Below are positions 6,312 to 13,550 of a stretch of DNA of 16,222 nucleotides, in pieces (within the stretch, counting starts at the first letter, position 1; each line of letters starts with the position of its first letter). The notes under the pieces were generated by a model that saw only the letters and a program-made list of their open reading frames with translations, had not been told where the DNA came from and did no database searches. Position numbers and translations under genes: made by a program. The DNA comes from Chitinophagales bacterium (GTDB lineage Bacteria; Bacteroidota; Bacteroidia; Chitinophagales; JADIYW01), in assembly GCA_020848315.1 (NCBI GenBank), contig JADLAH010000122.1, positions 1 to 16,222 of the forward strand, in the 5' to 3' direction.

Positions 6312-8297
6312 TTACTGAATCACGACAGACTGTCTGGCCTGCACTTTTCCGGATACATCCGTCAATGTAATCCAGCACATGCCTGCCGGCAATTGATATT
6401 GTTTTACAGACACCGATACCTCCTGTTTTCCTGACGCAAGGTATGATAAAGGCAATGTTGCCAGCAAACGTCCCTGCACATCTGTAAACTGCAATGTGTA
6501 ATTTCCGGCTATGGCGGTTTCAACATTAATTGCTATGCGGTCGGTCGCAGGATTCGGGAATACCGTCAACTGCATGGATGCATCCACAACATTCTTTGTG
6601 ATTGATTTAACCAATATACTGCTGGTGGCAAAGCGTTTGATATCATTTCCTGAGGCAGTGACCGAGATATTATATACACCAGCGTCCAGTTGCTGCGGTG
6701 CCTTGCTCATATAAGCTTGTTCTTTTTCCTCCCAGTAAAAAGTTAAGGCAACCGGTGCAGACGACACCAATTCGCCCTGTGCATCCATATTACGGGTCAG
6801 GAAGCCTTGTATATTTACTTGTTCCGGATGTTGCGGCCACTGCGCGAGACTCACTTTCACCTGTACGTCCTGTGCTTCATAAGTCTGCTTCTCGGGCAGA
6901 TGCAATTGTATTGCCGCCGGTGAACCATCCTGAATAAATGCGGTCAGCGGTGTTGTACTTTTCAGTATCAGCGCTTCCTGCGGATAAGCCGATAAATCTA
7001 CTTCATGCACCACATCAAAGAGCGATTTTGTGGACACATAGAGTGGCAACTTTGGCAATATTTTTCCATGTATATCGGTCACCTGTACCTCCTGCGAATA
7101 ATCACCCACCACATACAGTTTTCGGTTCGGATGCGCAGCCATCAGCAATTCATTTCCCTGTTCGAACTGAACATCTGAATAAGGCTGAAATGCCTGCACG
7201 GAAAGTTGTTCCTGCGGCTGTAGCGGAGCTTTCCGCAAAACCGGATTCGCCTTAAAATATTCTATTTCCGGCTGAACGATATCCCACATATAAGAAGACA
7301 ACAACACATCTATATGATTCAGATTGGACTGCTGCGATGGCGGCGGTTCGGAAATATTGACTGCCCCCGGACGGATACTCGAATAGTATGGTGCGAGCCC
7401 GTCGAGGTACTGCTGATTCCGGGATGGATTATCGTACTTCGGCTGTACCTGCACGAGCCTGGAAATACTGCCGATAACAGACATTCCGGCACTCATCAGA
7501 TCGCCGGCCAGTTTTCCGAATCCCGGAATATCGAGACACAAAGGCTGATAATCCCGGAATACCACTTTCAGGATATCATCCGGAATGGCATCCGGCAATA
7601 CGGTCGTGTGGTTCATTCCCCAGGCTGCATAGCAATGGAATTTCTCAGGCTGGTTCTGCGGATGATTATCCATCATCGGACGCACCACACCGGCCATATA
7701 TGCGGTCTGCATCTGATAGGATCCTTTTCCCTGAAAGACAGGCCCCACAATCGGAATAGCTTCCAGAATCGGGCGGATAAACGGATTGGCAATCAGGTCG
7801 GACATCGGCGCGCCCCAGTAAGGTGTGGACAAGGTAATCACGCCCTGCACACTGTCTGCCAGTCCTTCATTGTACAAGGCCCATTCGATATCAAAACCAC
7901 CTTTGCTGTGGCATACAGCAATCACCTTATTCGTATTGTAATGACGGCAGGTCTGGCGTATCATCTCCGCGACAACCTTTCCGTTTTTCTCAAATTCATC
8001 GCTGTAGGAATGAAAGAAAAAAGCGGATTTATAACCTGCGTTGTAACACTTTTCATACCATTTATTTTTCGCCATAAACCAGGCATATCCATTGTCAAAC
8101 CAGCCATGTACAAAGACAATCACAGGCTGCTGCTCACTGTTGGGCGGCGTAGCGCCGAGTACGACACTATTGAGTTTTGCCGGCACATCGCTGCAGCGCA
8201 ACTGAGATGGCTTCGGGATAACCTTTGTCGTCACCGGCTGCGCAGACAACACGGATACGAATATGACACTCAGGAAAAACAGGTATAAATTTTTCAT
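6312..8297 (-). CDS. T9SS-secreted alpha/beta hydrolase (lipase/PGAP1-like) with C-terminal sorting domain
   Basis: A 661-residue exported hydrolase. The start at 8297 gives MKNLYLFFLSVIFVSVLSAQ, a clean signal peptide. The reading frame continues 43 codons upstream, but that part overlaps the YciO-like gene and would hide the signal. The catalytic domain (about 40-350) shows VIVFVHGWFDNGYAW (59-73, oxyanion region), the nucleophile elbow VCHSKGG (128-134, Ser131) and TLSTPYWGAP (156-164), as in lipase/esterase families. The acid and His of the triad are not certain. A middle part of about 400-575 looks beta-rich and may be adhesive. Residues 577-661 begin LTVFPNPATDRIAINV and end KVQARQSVVIQ, a type A T9SS sorting domain, so the protein should be exported by SecYEG, then T9SS, and attached or released at the surface. 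It lies 22 bp after the YciO-like gene. The substrate is unknown. Confidence 0.88.
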   Translation of the reverse strand: MKNLYLFFLSVIFVSVLSAQPVTTKVIPKPSQLRCSDVPAKLNSVVLGATPPNSEQQPVIVFVHGWFDNGYAWFMAKNKWYEKCYNAGYKSAFFFHSYSDEFEKNGKVVAEMIRQTCRHYNTNKVIAVCHSKGGFDIEWALYNEGLADSVQGVITLSTPYWGAPMSDLIANPFIRPILEAIPIVGPVFQGKGSYQMQTAYMAGVVRPMMDNHPQNQPEKFHCYAAWGMNHTTVLPDAIPDDILKVVFRDYQPLCLDIPGFGKLAGDLMSAGMSVIGSISRLVQVQPKYDNPSRNQQYLDGLAPYYSSIRPGAVNISEPPPSQQSNLNHIDVLLSSYMWDIVQPEIEYFKANPVLRKAPLQPQEQLSVQAFQPYSDVQFEQGNELLMAAHPNRKLYVVGDYSQEVQVTDIHGKILPKLPLYVSTKSLFDVVHEVDLSAYPQEALILKSTTPLTAFIQDGSPAAIQLHLPEKQTYEAQDVQVKVSLAQWPQHPEQVNIQGFLTRNMDAQGELVSSAPVALTFYWEEKEQAYMSKAPQQLDAGVYNISVTASGNDIKRFATSSILVKSITKNVVDASMQLTVFPNPATDRIAINVETAIAGNYTLQFTDVQGRLLATLPLSYLASGKQEVSVSVKQYQLPAGMCWITLTDVSGKVQARQSVVIQ

Positions 8298-8319
8298 ATC
8301 GCAATTTCGGGTTTCTGTT

Positions 8320-8940
8320 TTACAATATACCATCCACGGGACCGGCACCTTCCCGCAACACCACCGGTTCATCTCCGGTACAGTCGATGATAGTGGAAGG
8401 CTTATAACCGCCGACGCCGCCATCAATCACTATATCCACGAGATTTTCATAGCGTTCGTAAATGGCGGAAGCATCCGTAATATAATCGATGATATCATCT
8501 TCATGATGCACAGAGGTGGTCAGGATCGGATGGCCGAGTTCCTGCACGATAGTGCGGGCAATTTCATTATCCGGCACGCGGATGCCCACCGTTTTCTTAT
8601 TGTTTTTAAACAATTTTGGAATGGTATTATTCGCTTTCAGGATAAACGTATACGGGCCTGGCAGACAACGTTTCATCAACTTATAGGTCGGCGTATCCAC
8701 GCTTACCGTAAAATCGCTGATATGGGATAGGTCGTAGCAGATGAAGGAAAAATTCATCTTTTCCGGTTTTACATTTTTGATGCGGCATATTTTCTCCACC
8801 GCTTCCTTGTTGTAGATATCACATCCCAACCCATAAACCGTATCTGTCGGATAGATAACCAGTCCACCTGACTTGAGGCAGTCTACGACTTTTTGCATCT
8901 TGCGCATGTCCATATTATGTGGGAAAATCTCCAGGAACAT
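8320..8940 (-). CDS. Sua5/YciO/YrdC/YwlC family protein, YciO type
   Basis: A 206-residue protein of the YrdC-like fold. Sua5/TsaC members make threonylcarbamoyl-AMP from threonine, bicarbonate and ATP for the t6A modification of tRNA position 37. This one most resembles E. coli YciO from memory: GGLVIYPTDTVYGLGCD (25-41), a RICRIK-like CRIKNVKPEKMNFSFICYDLS segment (52-72), LPGPYTFILKA (93-103), KTVGIRVPDNEIA (116-128), HPILTTSV (137-144) and the C-terminal GYKPSTIIDCTGDEPVVLREG. The length matches YciO (about 206) rather than the 340-residue Sua5. YciO's own activity is weaker or less settled than TsaC's, so I leave the symbol blank. Whether the genome has another TsaC decides if this is the t6A enzyme. 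It may be cotranscribed with the downstream hydrolase gene. Confidence 0.9.
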   Translation of the reverse strand: MFLEIFPHNMDMRKMQKVVDCLKSGGLVIYPTDTVYGLGCDIYNKEAVEKICRIKNVKPEKMNFSFICYDLSHISDFTVSVDTPTYKLMKRCLPGPYTFILKANNTIPKLFKNNKKTVGIRVPDNEIARTIVQELGHPILTTSVHHEDDIIDYITDASAIYERYENLVDIVIDGGVGGYKPSTIIDCTGDEPVVLREGAGPVDGIL

Positions 8941-8993
8941 AAGATGAAGTTACGCAAAATTCAGGGAAAAATCATGTTCTGGAACAGTCTTCC

Positions 8994-9503
8994 TCAGATA
9001 GTGGCCAGATTCGCCCATTGACAGATGATGCCGCCCATGATAATCATGCTGACTATCCAGAAGCCTGCATTGATGGCGATATAACTGAATCCTTTACGTT
9101 CGAACAGCGCATTCACGGCCAGTACCGGCAATGCCAGTGCGACACCGGTGATACCTCCGTGCAGTGCACCGTGATTGAACGTACGGAAATCATTGCCGTA
9201 TTTGGCCATAACATCTGTAAACAGCTGCATAGTTTCCGGTTCTTTAAAATGATTCTGCAGCATGGAATAAAATCCCATCTGATGTATGACAATACCTGAC
9301 AGCAGGAAGGAAATGAAAAAACCCAGCAGGTAAGTCAGTCCGAAAATGAGAAACATATTGGGACCTTGCTTAAGAGATTCTTCATTCAATGACGCGGATT
9401 TCATCCAGGCATTTCCAAACACCCGCGGATGATACCACACGAAACCGACGAACAATGGTACTGCCGAAGCAATCAGCAGTGTCAGAAAGAAATTGAGTTG
9501 CAT
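8994..9503 (-). CDS. DUF1761 family membrane protein
   Basis: A 169-residue integral membrane protein with about four hydrophobic segments (roughly 4-22, 51-76, 117-133 and 143-160). Features typical of DUF1761 are the WYHPRVFGNAW motif (23-33) after the first helix and the FNHGALHGGITGVALALP stretch (109-126). The family has no established biochemical role. It is the first gene of a minus-strand run, 53 bp before the YciO-like gene, so cotranscription is possible but not shown. Its start at 9503 faces the divergent hemG gene across 184 bp. There is no clear Shine-Dalgarno sequence, which is normal for this phylum. I cannot propose a function. Confidence 0.85.
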   Translation of the reverse strand: MQLNFFLTLLIASAVPLFVGFVWYHPRVFGNAWMKSASLNEESLKQGPNMFLIFGLTYLLGFFISFLLSGIVIHQMGFYSMLQNHFKEPETMQLFTDVMAKYGNDFRTFNHGALHGGITGVALALPVLAVNALFERKGFSYIAINAGFWIVSMIIMGGIICQWANLATI

Positions 9504-9642
9504 AGCATTTGTTTTTGTAGCTGTAAGATAAAACTTTTAGCAATAAAATGTGTGGTGTTGAAGCAGTTAATTAAAAACGTTTGCATCCCGATTACCAATC
9601 AAAGTATAACACCATCTTAACAGCCATTCTACACATCCGCTA

Positions 9643-9673
9643 TTGCCACTTATTCTGTATACATTTAACTTTA
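9643..9673 (+). promoter_or_regulatory. Candidate promoter of the hemG-like gene
   Basis: TTG (9643-9645), 20 bp, then TAACTTTA (9666-9673), which fits TTG-N20-TAnnTTTR with one base off in the last position. The leader to the ATG at 9688 would be about 8-10 nt. The rest of the 184-bp divergent gap shows nothing I recognise. Confidence 0.4.
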
Positions 9674-9687
9674 AGAAAAAAGAAACC

Positions 9688-10227
9688 ATGAGATTTCTGA
9701 TTGTATACAGTACCACCGAAGGACACACACGCAAAATAGCGCGGTTCATGGAGGAAGTGCTGCAGGAAGCCGGCCATCAGGTGGCCATCGCTGACGCTTC
9801 CGAGGAACCACCATTGCCGGAAAACTATGATGCCATCCTGATAGGTGGCTCACTGCATGCCCATCAATATCAGTCGGCCATCGCACATTATATCCGGGAA
9901 CATATCGCACGGCTGAATAAAATGCCGGGTGCATTTTTCTCTGTCTGTCTGGCTGTGGCCTCCGACCTGCCGGAAGAACATGCGGAAGCCCATAAAATTG
10001 CCGATGATTTCCTGCATATCACCAACTGGAAGCCGCTGCTGGTTACTCAGATTGCCGGCGCGTTGCGCTATAGTCAATACGACTTCCTGCGACGCATCAT
10101 CATGAAAATGATTTCAAAAAAAGAAGGCCGGGAAACTGACACCAGCAAGGACTATGAATATACCGACTGGAATGCCGTAAAACAATTTACACTCGATTTT
10201 GCTGCCAAAGCTGTTCAGGAAAAATAA
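9688..10227 (+). CDS. hemG: Menaquinone-dependent protoporphyrinogen IX dehydrogenase, HemG-like flavodoxin-fold protein
   Basis: A 179-residue flavodoxin-fold protein that aligns well with E. coli HemG from memory. HemG oxidises protoporphyrinogen IX to protoporphyrin IX late in haem synthesis, using FMN and passing electrons to a quinone at the membrane. Visible features are the FMN phosphate loop VYSTTEGHTRKIA (6-18), the ENYDAILIGGSLHAHQYQSAI segment (45-65), MPGAFFSVCL (79-88), and the HemG-type long insertion GALRYSQYDFLRRIIMKMI...GRETDTSKDYEYTDW (124-161), which marks it as HemG rather than ordinary flavodoxin. The ATG at 9688 is chosen because it gives the usual MRFLIVYSTTEGHT start. 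An in-frame upstream extension to 9643 would cover the likely promoter. No other haem gene is nearby. No signal peptide is seen. The symbol is given on similarity; activity is inferred. Confidence 0.85.
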   Translation: MRFLIVYSTTEGHTRKIARFMEEVLQEAGHQVAIADASEEPPLPENYDAILIGGSLHAHQYQSAIAHYIREHIARLNKMPGAFFSVCLAVASDLPEEHAEAHKIADDFLHITNWKPLLVTQIAGALRYSQYDFLRRIIMKMISKKEGRETDTSKDYEYTDWNAVKQFTLDFAAKAVQEK

Positions 10228-10285
10228 ATATCTTTGTCTGAATAAAGCTTCAATTGCTTTCCACCAGTTAATCTCAGCAAGATTC

Positions 10286-10315
10286 TTGCATCGCCGTTTG
10301 GTTTTGGTATATTTG
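10286..10315 (+). promoter_or_regulatory. Strong Bacteroidota-type promoter of the YoaK-family gene
   Basis: TTG (10286-10288), 19 bp, then a perfect TATATTTG -7 box (10308-10315). This is a full match to the Bacteroidota housekeeping consensus TTG-N19-TAnnTTTG. The ATG at 10323 begins only seven bases after the box, about where transcription should start, so the mRNA may be leaderless. Confidence 0.65.
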
Positions 10316-10322
10316 TACGAGT

Positions 10323-11045
10323 ATGTTCAGACACACAGGGAAACGCAGAACCTATAAGCACAATCTCCGAATTGCTTCTCTGCTTTCTTTTGTGGCCGGC
10401 ACCGTCAATGTGGCAGGATTCCTTTCTGTAAAACAACTCACCACCAACGTCACCGGACATTTCGCCTTTTTTATCGACGAGATTTTTCAACTGAATTTCA
10501 GTCAGGGACTTGCCTACCTGTTCTATGTATTATTTTTTCTGCTGGGTTCTTTTGTTTCGAGTTTACTGGTGGAAATCATCAACAGAAAACAGGAAGCCTA
10601 CATCTACATTATTCCCACGGTAACGGAAAGCATTATCCTGTTTGCCGTGGCATTGCTGGGCACTTCCCTGAGCATGCACCATCCGAATCTGCTGGCCTAC
10701 AGTCTGCTGTTTGCGATGGGACTCCAAAACTCACTGGTCACGACCATCTCCAATGCCACCGTGCGTACCACTCACCTCACCGGCCTGTTCACCGACCTCG
10801 GCATTGAATTATCGCAATTGTTTTTTTACACGCATCCGGAACAACGAAACAAACTGTTGTCTTCCATCAGACTCCGACTGACCATCATCGCATTCTTTTT
10901 TCTCGGCGGTATCATCGGTGGCACCTGCTACACATTTATCGGACTGAAAGTACTCGCTATCGCGGGCGCTGCACTGCTGCTCGGCATTATCATCGACAGC
11001 GTCAAACTTCGTTTACTCTTACTAAAAAGAAAAATACAGCAATAG
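10323..11045 (+). CDS. YoaK/DUF1275 family membrane protein
   Basis: A 240-residue integral membrane protein of the DUF1275 (YoaK) family. Visible family features are the N-terminal YKHNLRIASLLSFVAGTVNVAGFLSVKQLTTNVTGHFAFF region (11-50), the GLQNSLVTTIS segment (133-143) and TVRTTHLTGLFTDLGIE (146-162). There are about six hydrophobic segments, the last two close to the C terminus, followed by a basic tail (LLLLKRKIQQ). The biochemical role of the family is not established; transport has been suggested only by its membrane topology. The start at 10323 gives the expected family N terminus and there is no later Met before the first conserved block. A very good promoter ends seven bases before it. 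The next gene (OsmC) starts 90 bp after the stop and seems to have its own promoter. Confidence 0.9.
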   Translation: MFRHTGKRRTYKHNLRIASLLSFVAGTVNVAGFLSVKQLTTNVTGHFAFFIDEIFQLNFSQGLAYLFYVLFFLLGSFVSSLLVEIINRKQEAYIYIIPTVTESIILFAVALLGTSLSMHHPNLLAYSLLFAMGLQNSLVTTISNATVRTTHLTGLFTDLGIELSQLFFYTHPEQRNKLLSSIRLRLTIIAFFFLGGIIGGTCYTFIGLKVLAIAGAALLLGIIIDSVKLRLLLLKRKIQQ

Positions 11046-11060
11046 CTTTTCGGGCAAACA

Positions 11061-11094
11061 TTGCAGCAGCCAACCTATATTTTAAATATCTTTA
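11061..11094 (+). promoter_or_regulatory. Candidate promoter of the OsmC-CYTH genes
   Basis: TTG (11061-11063), 23 bp, then TATCTTTA (11087-11094), one base off TAnnTTTG. If real, it places transcription start near 11100 and excludes the in-frame TTG at 11061 as a translation start, which supports the ATG at 11136. Spacing is at the long end of the accepted range. Confidence 0.35.
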
Positions 11095-11135
11095 CCGAAA
11101 TCCATCGGGAATATCTATTCATTAAAACAACAGCT

Positions 11136-11537
11136 ATGGCAAGTATTACATCCTCTATCGGCAAAGCGTTATACAAAGTAGACATCCGATCCGCCAGTGG
11201 CAACAGCATCATCGCGGATGAACCGGAGGAACTGGGCGGAAAAGACCTGGGCTTCTCCCCCACGGAGCTGCTGACAGCATCCCTGGCGGCCTGCACTTCG
11301 GCTACACTGCGCATGTATGCCGACCGCAAAGGTTGGGATTTACAGGAAGTCAAACTGGAGATTTCATTATCCCGAAACAATGAAAACAACACGACCACAC
11401 TGGAGCGTACTATCACATTAATCGGCGAACTGGAGGAGGAACAACGGGCGCGACTGCTCGACATTGCCAACAAATGTCCGGTGCACAAAATCCTGACCCA
11501 TCCTATTGCAATTAATACTGTTTTACAACCGGCATAA
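11136..11537 (+). CDS. OsmC family protein
   Basis: A 133-residue protein of the OsmC/Ohr superfamily. Members are small dimeric cytoplasmic proteins, some of which reduce organic hydroperoxides with two Cys. Both conserved Cys are present: Cys53 in LTASLAACTSATLRMYADRKGW (46-67) and Cys114 in ANKCPVHKIL (111-120). The FSPTELLTASLAACTS block (40-55) is the family's most conserved part. The sequence is closer to the general OsmC/YhfA-like group than to Ohr, so peroxidase activity is possible but not certain. I choose ATG 11136; a longer form from 11061 would put non-conserved sequence in front and overlap the candidate promoter. Eleven bases separate it from the CYTH gene, so the two should be cotranscribed. 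Confidence 0.9.
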   Translation: MASITSSIGKALYKVDIRSASGNSIIADEPEELGGKDLGFSPTELLTASLAACTSATLRMYADRKGWDLQEVKLEISLSRNNENNTTTLERTITLIGELEEEQRARLLDIANKCPVHKILTHPIAINTVLQPA

Positions 11538-11548
11538 CCCTCAGAAAA

Positions 11549-12016
11549 ATGGGCATTGAAATAGAACGCAAATTCCTGGTGCATGCAGAACGGTGGAAGG
11601 CGCTGAAAAAACCGACAGGAAAATACCTGCGACAAGGTTATCTCTCCACTGATCCACAGCGCACCATCCGCGTCAGGATAGCCGGCAACAAAGGATTTCT
11701 GAACATCAAAGGCATCACCACCGGTGCGACAAGACAGGAATTTGAATACGAAATTCCGGAAGCTGACGCGGCGCAACTCCTGCAAAACATGGCGATTACA
11801 CGGCTCTCCAAAATCCGATATCTTATTTCCCACGAAGGAAAGCAATGGGAAGTAGATGAATTTCTCGATGAAAACGCCGGACTGATTGTGGCAGAAATTG
11901 AACTAAACAGCGAGACAGAACAATTCCTGCTGCCGGACTGGGTAGCTGAAGAAGTCACCGATGATGCCCGATATTATAATTCCAATTTATGCCTACGTCC
12001 TTTTACCACGTGGTAA
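11549..12016 (+). CDS. CYTH domain protein (class IV adenylate cyclase / triphosphatase family)
   Basis: A 155-residue single-domain CYTH protein, forming a tunnel-shaped beta barrel that binds triphosphates and divalent metal. The defining ExExK motif is at the N terminus: EIERK (Glu4, Glu6, Lys8) in MGIEIERKFLV. Further typical charged strand residues follow: TIRVRIAG, FLNIKG, RQEFEYEIP, KIRYLI, WEVDEFLDENAGLIVAEIEL and the end LCLRP. Bacterial one-domain CYTH proteins that have been tested are mostly inorganic triphosphatases; adenylate cyclase or thiamine-triphosphatase activity is less likely. The gene lies 11 bp after the OsmC gene and 79 bp before the monooxygenase gene. No C-terminal CHAD domain is attached, nor is one encoded next to it. 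Confidence 0.92.
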   Translation: MGIEIERKFLVHAERWKALKKPTGKYLRQGYLSTDPQRTIRVRIAGNKGFLNIKGITTGATRQEFEYEIPEADAAQLLQNMAITRLSKIRYLISHEGKQWEVDEFLDENAGLIVAEIELNSETEQFLLPDWVAEEVTDDARYYNSNLCLRPFTTW

Positions 12017-12095
12017 AGAAGAACAAATACTTAATTAACAAACGCCAAATAATTTCACAGGAATAAGATTTACTTTTATACCAGAAAGCAAATCC

Positions 12096-13550
12096 ATGAA
12101 AACAACTATTCCTGTGTATGATGTACTGATTGTAGGCGCCGGCATTTCCGGCATCGGCGCGGCCTACCACCTGCAGCGCGACTGTCCGAAAAAGTCGTTC
12201 GCGGTGCTCGAAGGCCGCGATTCTGTGGGCGGAACGTGGGATTTATTCCGCTATCCGGGCATCCGCTCCGACTCCGATATGTACACGCTGGGATTTTCTT
12301 TTAATCCGTGGAAAAATCCGAAAGCCATCGCGGTCGGGCCTGCTATTCTGCAATACATCAAAGACACCGCCGCGCAATTCGGCATCGACAAAAAGATAAA
12401 ATTCAATCACAAGGTGAAAGACGCTTCCTGGTCGGATGCAGAACGATGCTGGACGCTCACCATACAGGAACACGAGTCGGTGCAACAGACAAAACTGAAA
12501 TGCAAATTCCTGTTTATGTGCAGTGGCTATTACGACTACGACAACGGCTACACACCCGATTTTCCGGGTATTGAAGACTACAAAGGAAAAGTCATTCATC
12601 CTCAGAAATGGGATGAAGATCTCGATTACACCCATAAAAAAGTCATCATCATTGGCAGTGGTGCCACCGCGGTAACATTGGTACCGGAAATGGCTAAAAA
12701 AGCGGAGAAAGTATACATGCTGCAACGCACACCTACTTATGTGGTGAGCCTACCCGGTGAAGACCGCATTGCCCTTTCCCTTCGCAAAAAGCTGCCGGAA
12801 GAAACCGCGTATCAGGTAATCCGCTGGACAAATATCCTATTGAGCATGGGCTTCTACAACGCTGCCCGTCAGTTTCCGGATGCCATTAAAAACTTCATCC
12901 AGAAGCGCATACAACAGCAACTCGGACAGGATTTTGATATCCGCCATTTCGACCCGCCTTACAAGCCGTGGGACCAGCGCCTCTGTGTGGTGCCGAACGG
13001 CGACCTGTTTAAGGCTATCAAAAAAGGAAAAGCGGAGGTGGTGACCGACCATATCGACCACTTTACAGAAAAAGGTATTTTACTGAAGTCCGGCCAGGAA
13101 CTGGAAGCCGATATCATTGTGACGGCGACAGGCCTGAAAATACAGTTGCTGGGCGGCATGACGGCACATATCAACGGCAGGAAAATAAAATCATCGGATG
13201 CGCATTGCTACAAAGGACTGATGATGAGCGATGCGCCTAATTTTGCGTTTATCGTGGGCTACACCAACTCATCGTGGACGCTGAAGGCTGACCTGAGCAG
13301 TCAGTATGTGACGCGACTGCTTAATTACATGGATAAAAAACACTATGAAGTCTGCACACCGCGTTTCAAGAGCGACAAAATGCAATCTCGCCCGCTGCTC
13401 GACTTTGATGCCGGCTATGTGAAACGCGCATTTGATGAACTCCCTAAACAAGGCGACAAAATGCCATGGATGGTGTATCAGAATTACATTGTGGATGCCC
13501 TGTCACTCAAATTCAGCCCTATCCACGATTCGTATCTGGAGTATAAATAA
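12096..13550 (+). CDS. EthA-like flavin-containing Baeyer-Villiger monooxygenase
   Basis: A 484-residue FAD- and NADPH-dependent monooxygenase closely resembling mycobacterial EthA from memory. Such enzymes insert oxygen into ketones or oxidise sulfur compounds. Visible features are the FAD motif GAGISG (14-19), GGTWDLFRYPGIRSDSDMYTLGF (45-67), the Baeyer-Villiger fingerprint YKGKVIHPQKWD (162-173; consensus FxGxxxHxxxW, here with Tyr for the first Phe, His168 and Trp172 kept), the NADPH motif GSGATAVTLVP (187-197), PYKPWDQRLCVVPNGDLF, and DIIVTATGL. The C-terminal VGYTNSSWTLKADLSSQYVTRLLNYMD also matches EthA. The length is typical. The physiological substrate is unknown. It may be cotranscribed with OsmC-CYTH; the 79-bp gap holds a TACTTTTA box (12071-12078) but no TTG partner. 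Confidence 0.92.
   Translation: MKTTIPVYDVLIVGAGISGIGAAYHLQRDCPKKSFAVLEGRDSVGGTWDLFRYPGIRSDSDMYTLGFSFNPWKNPKAIAVGPAILQYIKDTAAQFGIDKKIKFNHKVKDASWSDAERCWTLTIQEHESVQQTKLKCKFLFMCSGYYDYDNGYTPDFPGIEDYKGKVIHPQKWDEDLDYTHKKVIIIGSGATAVTLVPEMAKKAEKVYMLQRTPTYVVSLPGEDRIALSLRKKLPEETAYQVIRWTNILLSMGFYNAARQFPDAIKNFIQKRIQQQLGQDFDIRHFDPPYKPWDQRLCVVPNGDLFKAIKKGKAEVVTDHIDHFTEKGILLKSGQELEADIIVTATGLKIQLLGGMTAHINGRKIKSSDAHCYKGLMMSDAPNFAFIVGYTNSSWTLKADLSSQYVTRLLNYMDKKHYEVCTPRFKSDKMQSRPLLDFDAGYVKRAFDELPKQGDKMPWMVYQNYIVDALSLKFSPIHDSYLEYK

Noticed and set aside
7314..8288. 324-codon plus-strand frame opposite the secreted hydrolase
   Set aside because: It is fully antisense to a well-supported gene, its protein is rich in Arg, His and Ile with no domain pattern, and it has no promoter.
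8298..8426. In-frame 43-codon upstream extension of the secreted hydrolase
   Set aside because: It overlaps the YciO-like gene by 107 bases and would bury the signal peptide that starts at 8297.
10244..10260. Short AAAGC...GCTTT hairpin after the hemG-like gene
   Set aside because: Five-pair stem with no U-run after it; too weak to call a terminator.
11061..11135. In-frame TTG start giving a longer OsmC protein
   Set aside because: The added 25 residues are not part of the family, and the TTG fits better as the -33 element of a promoter.
11075..11845. 256-codon minus-strand frame across the OsmC and CYTH genes
   Set aside because: Both opposing genes have clear family motifs; this frame has a Ser/Cys-rich composition typical of antisense frames.
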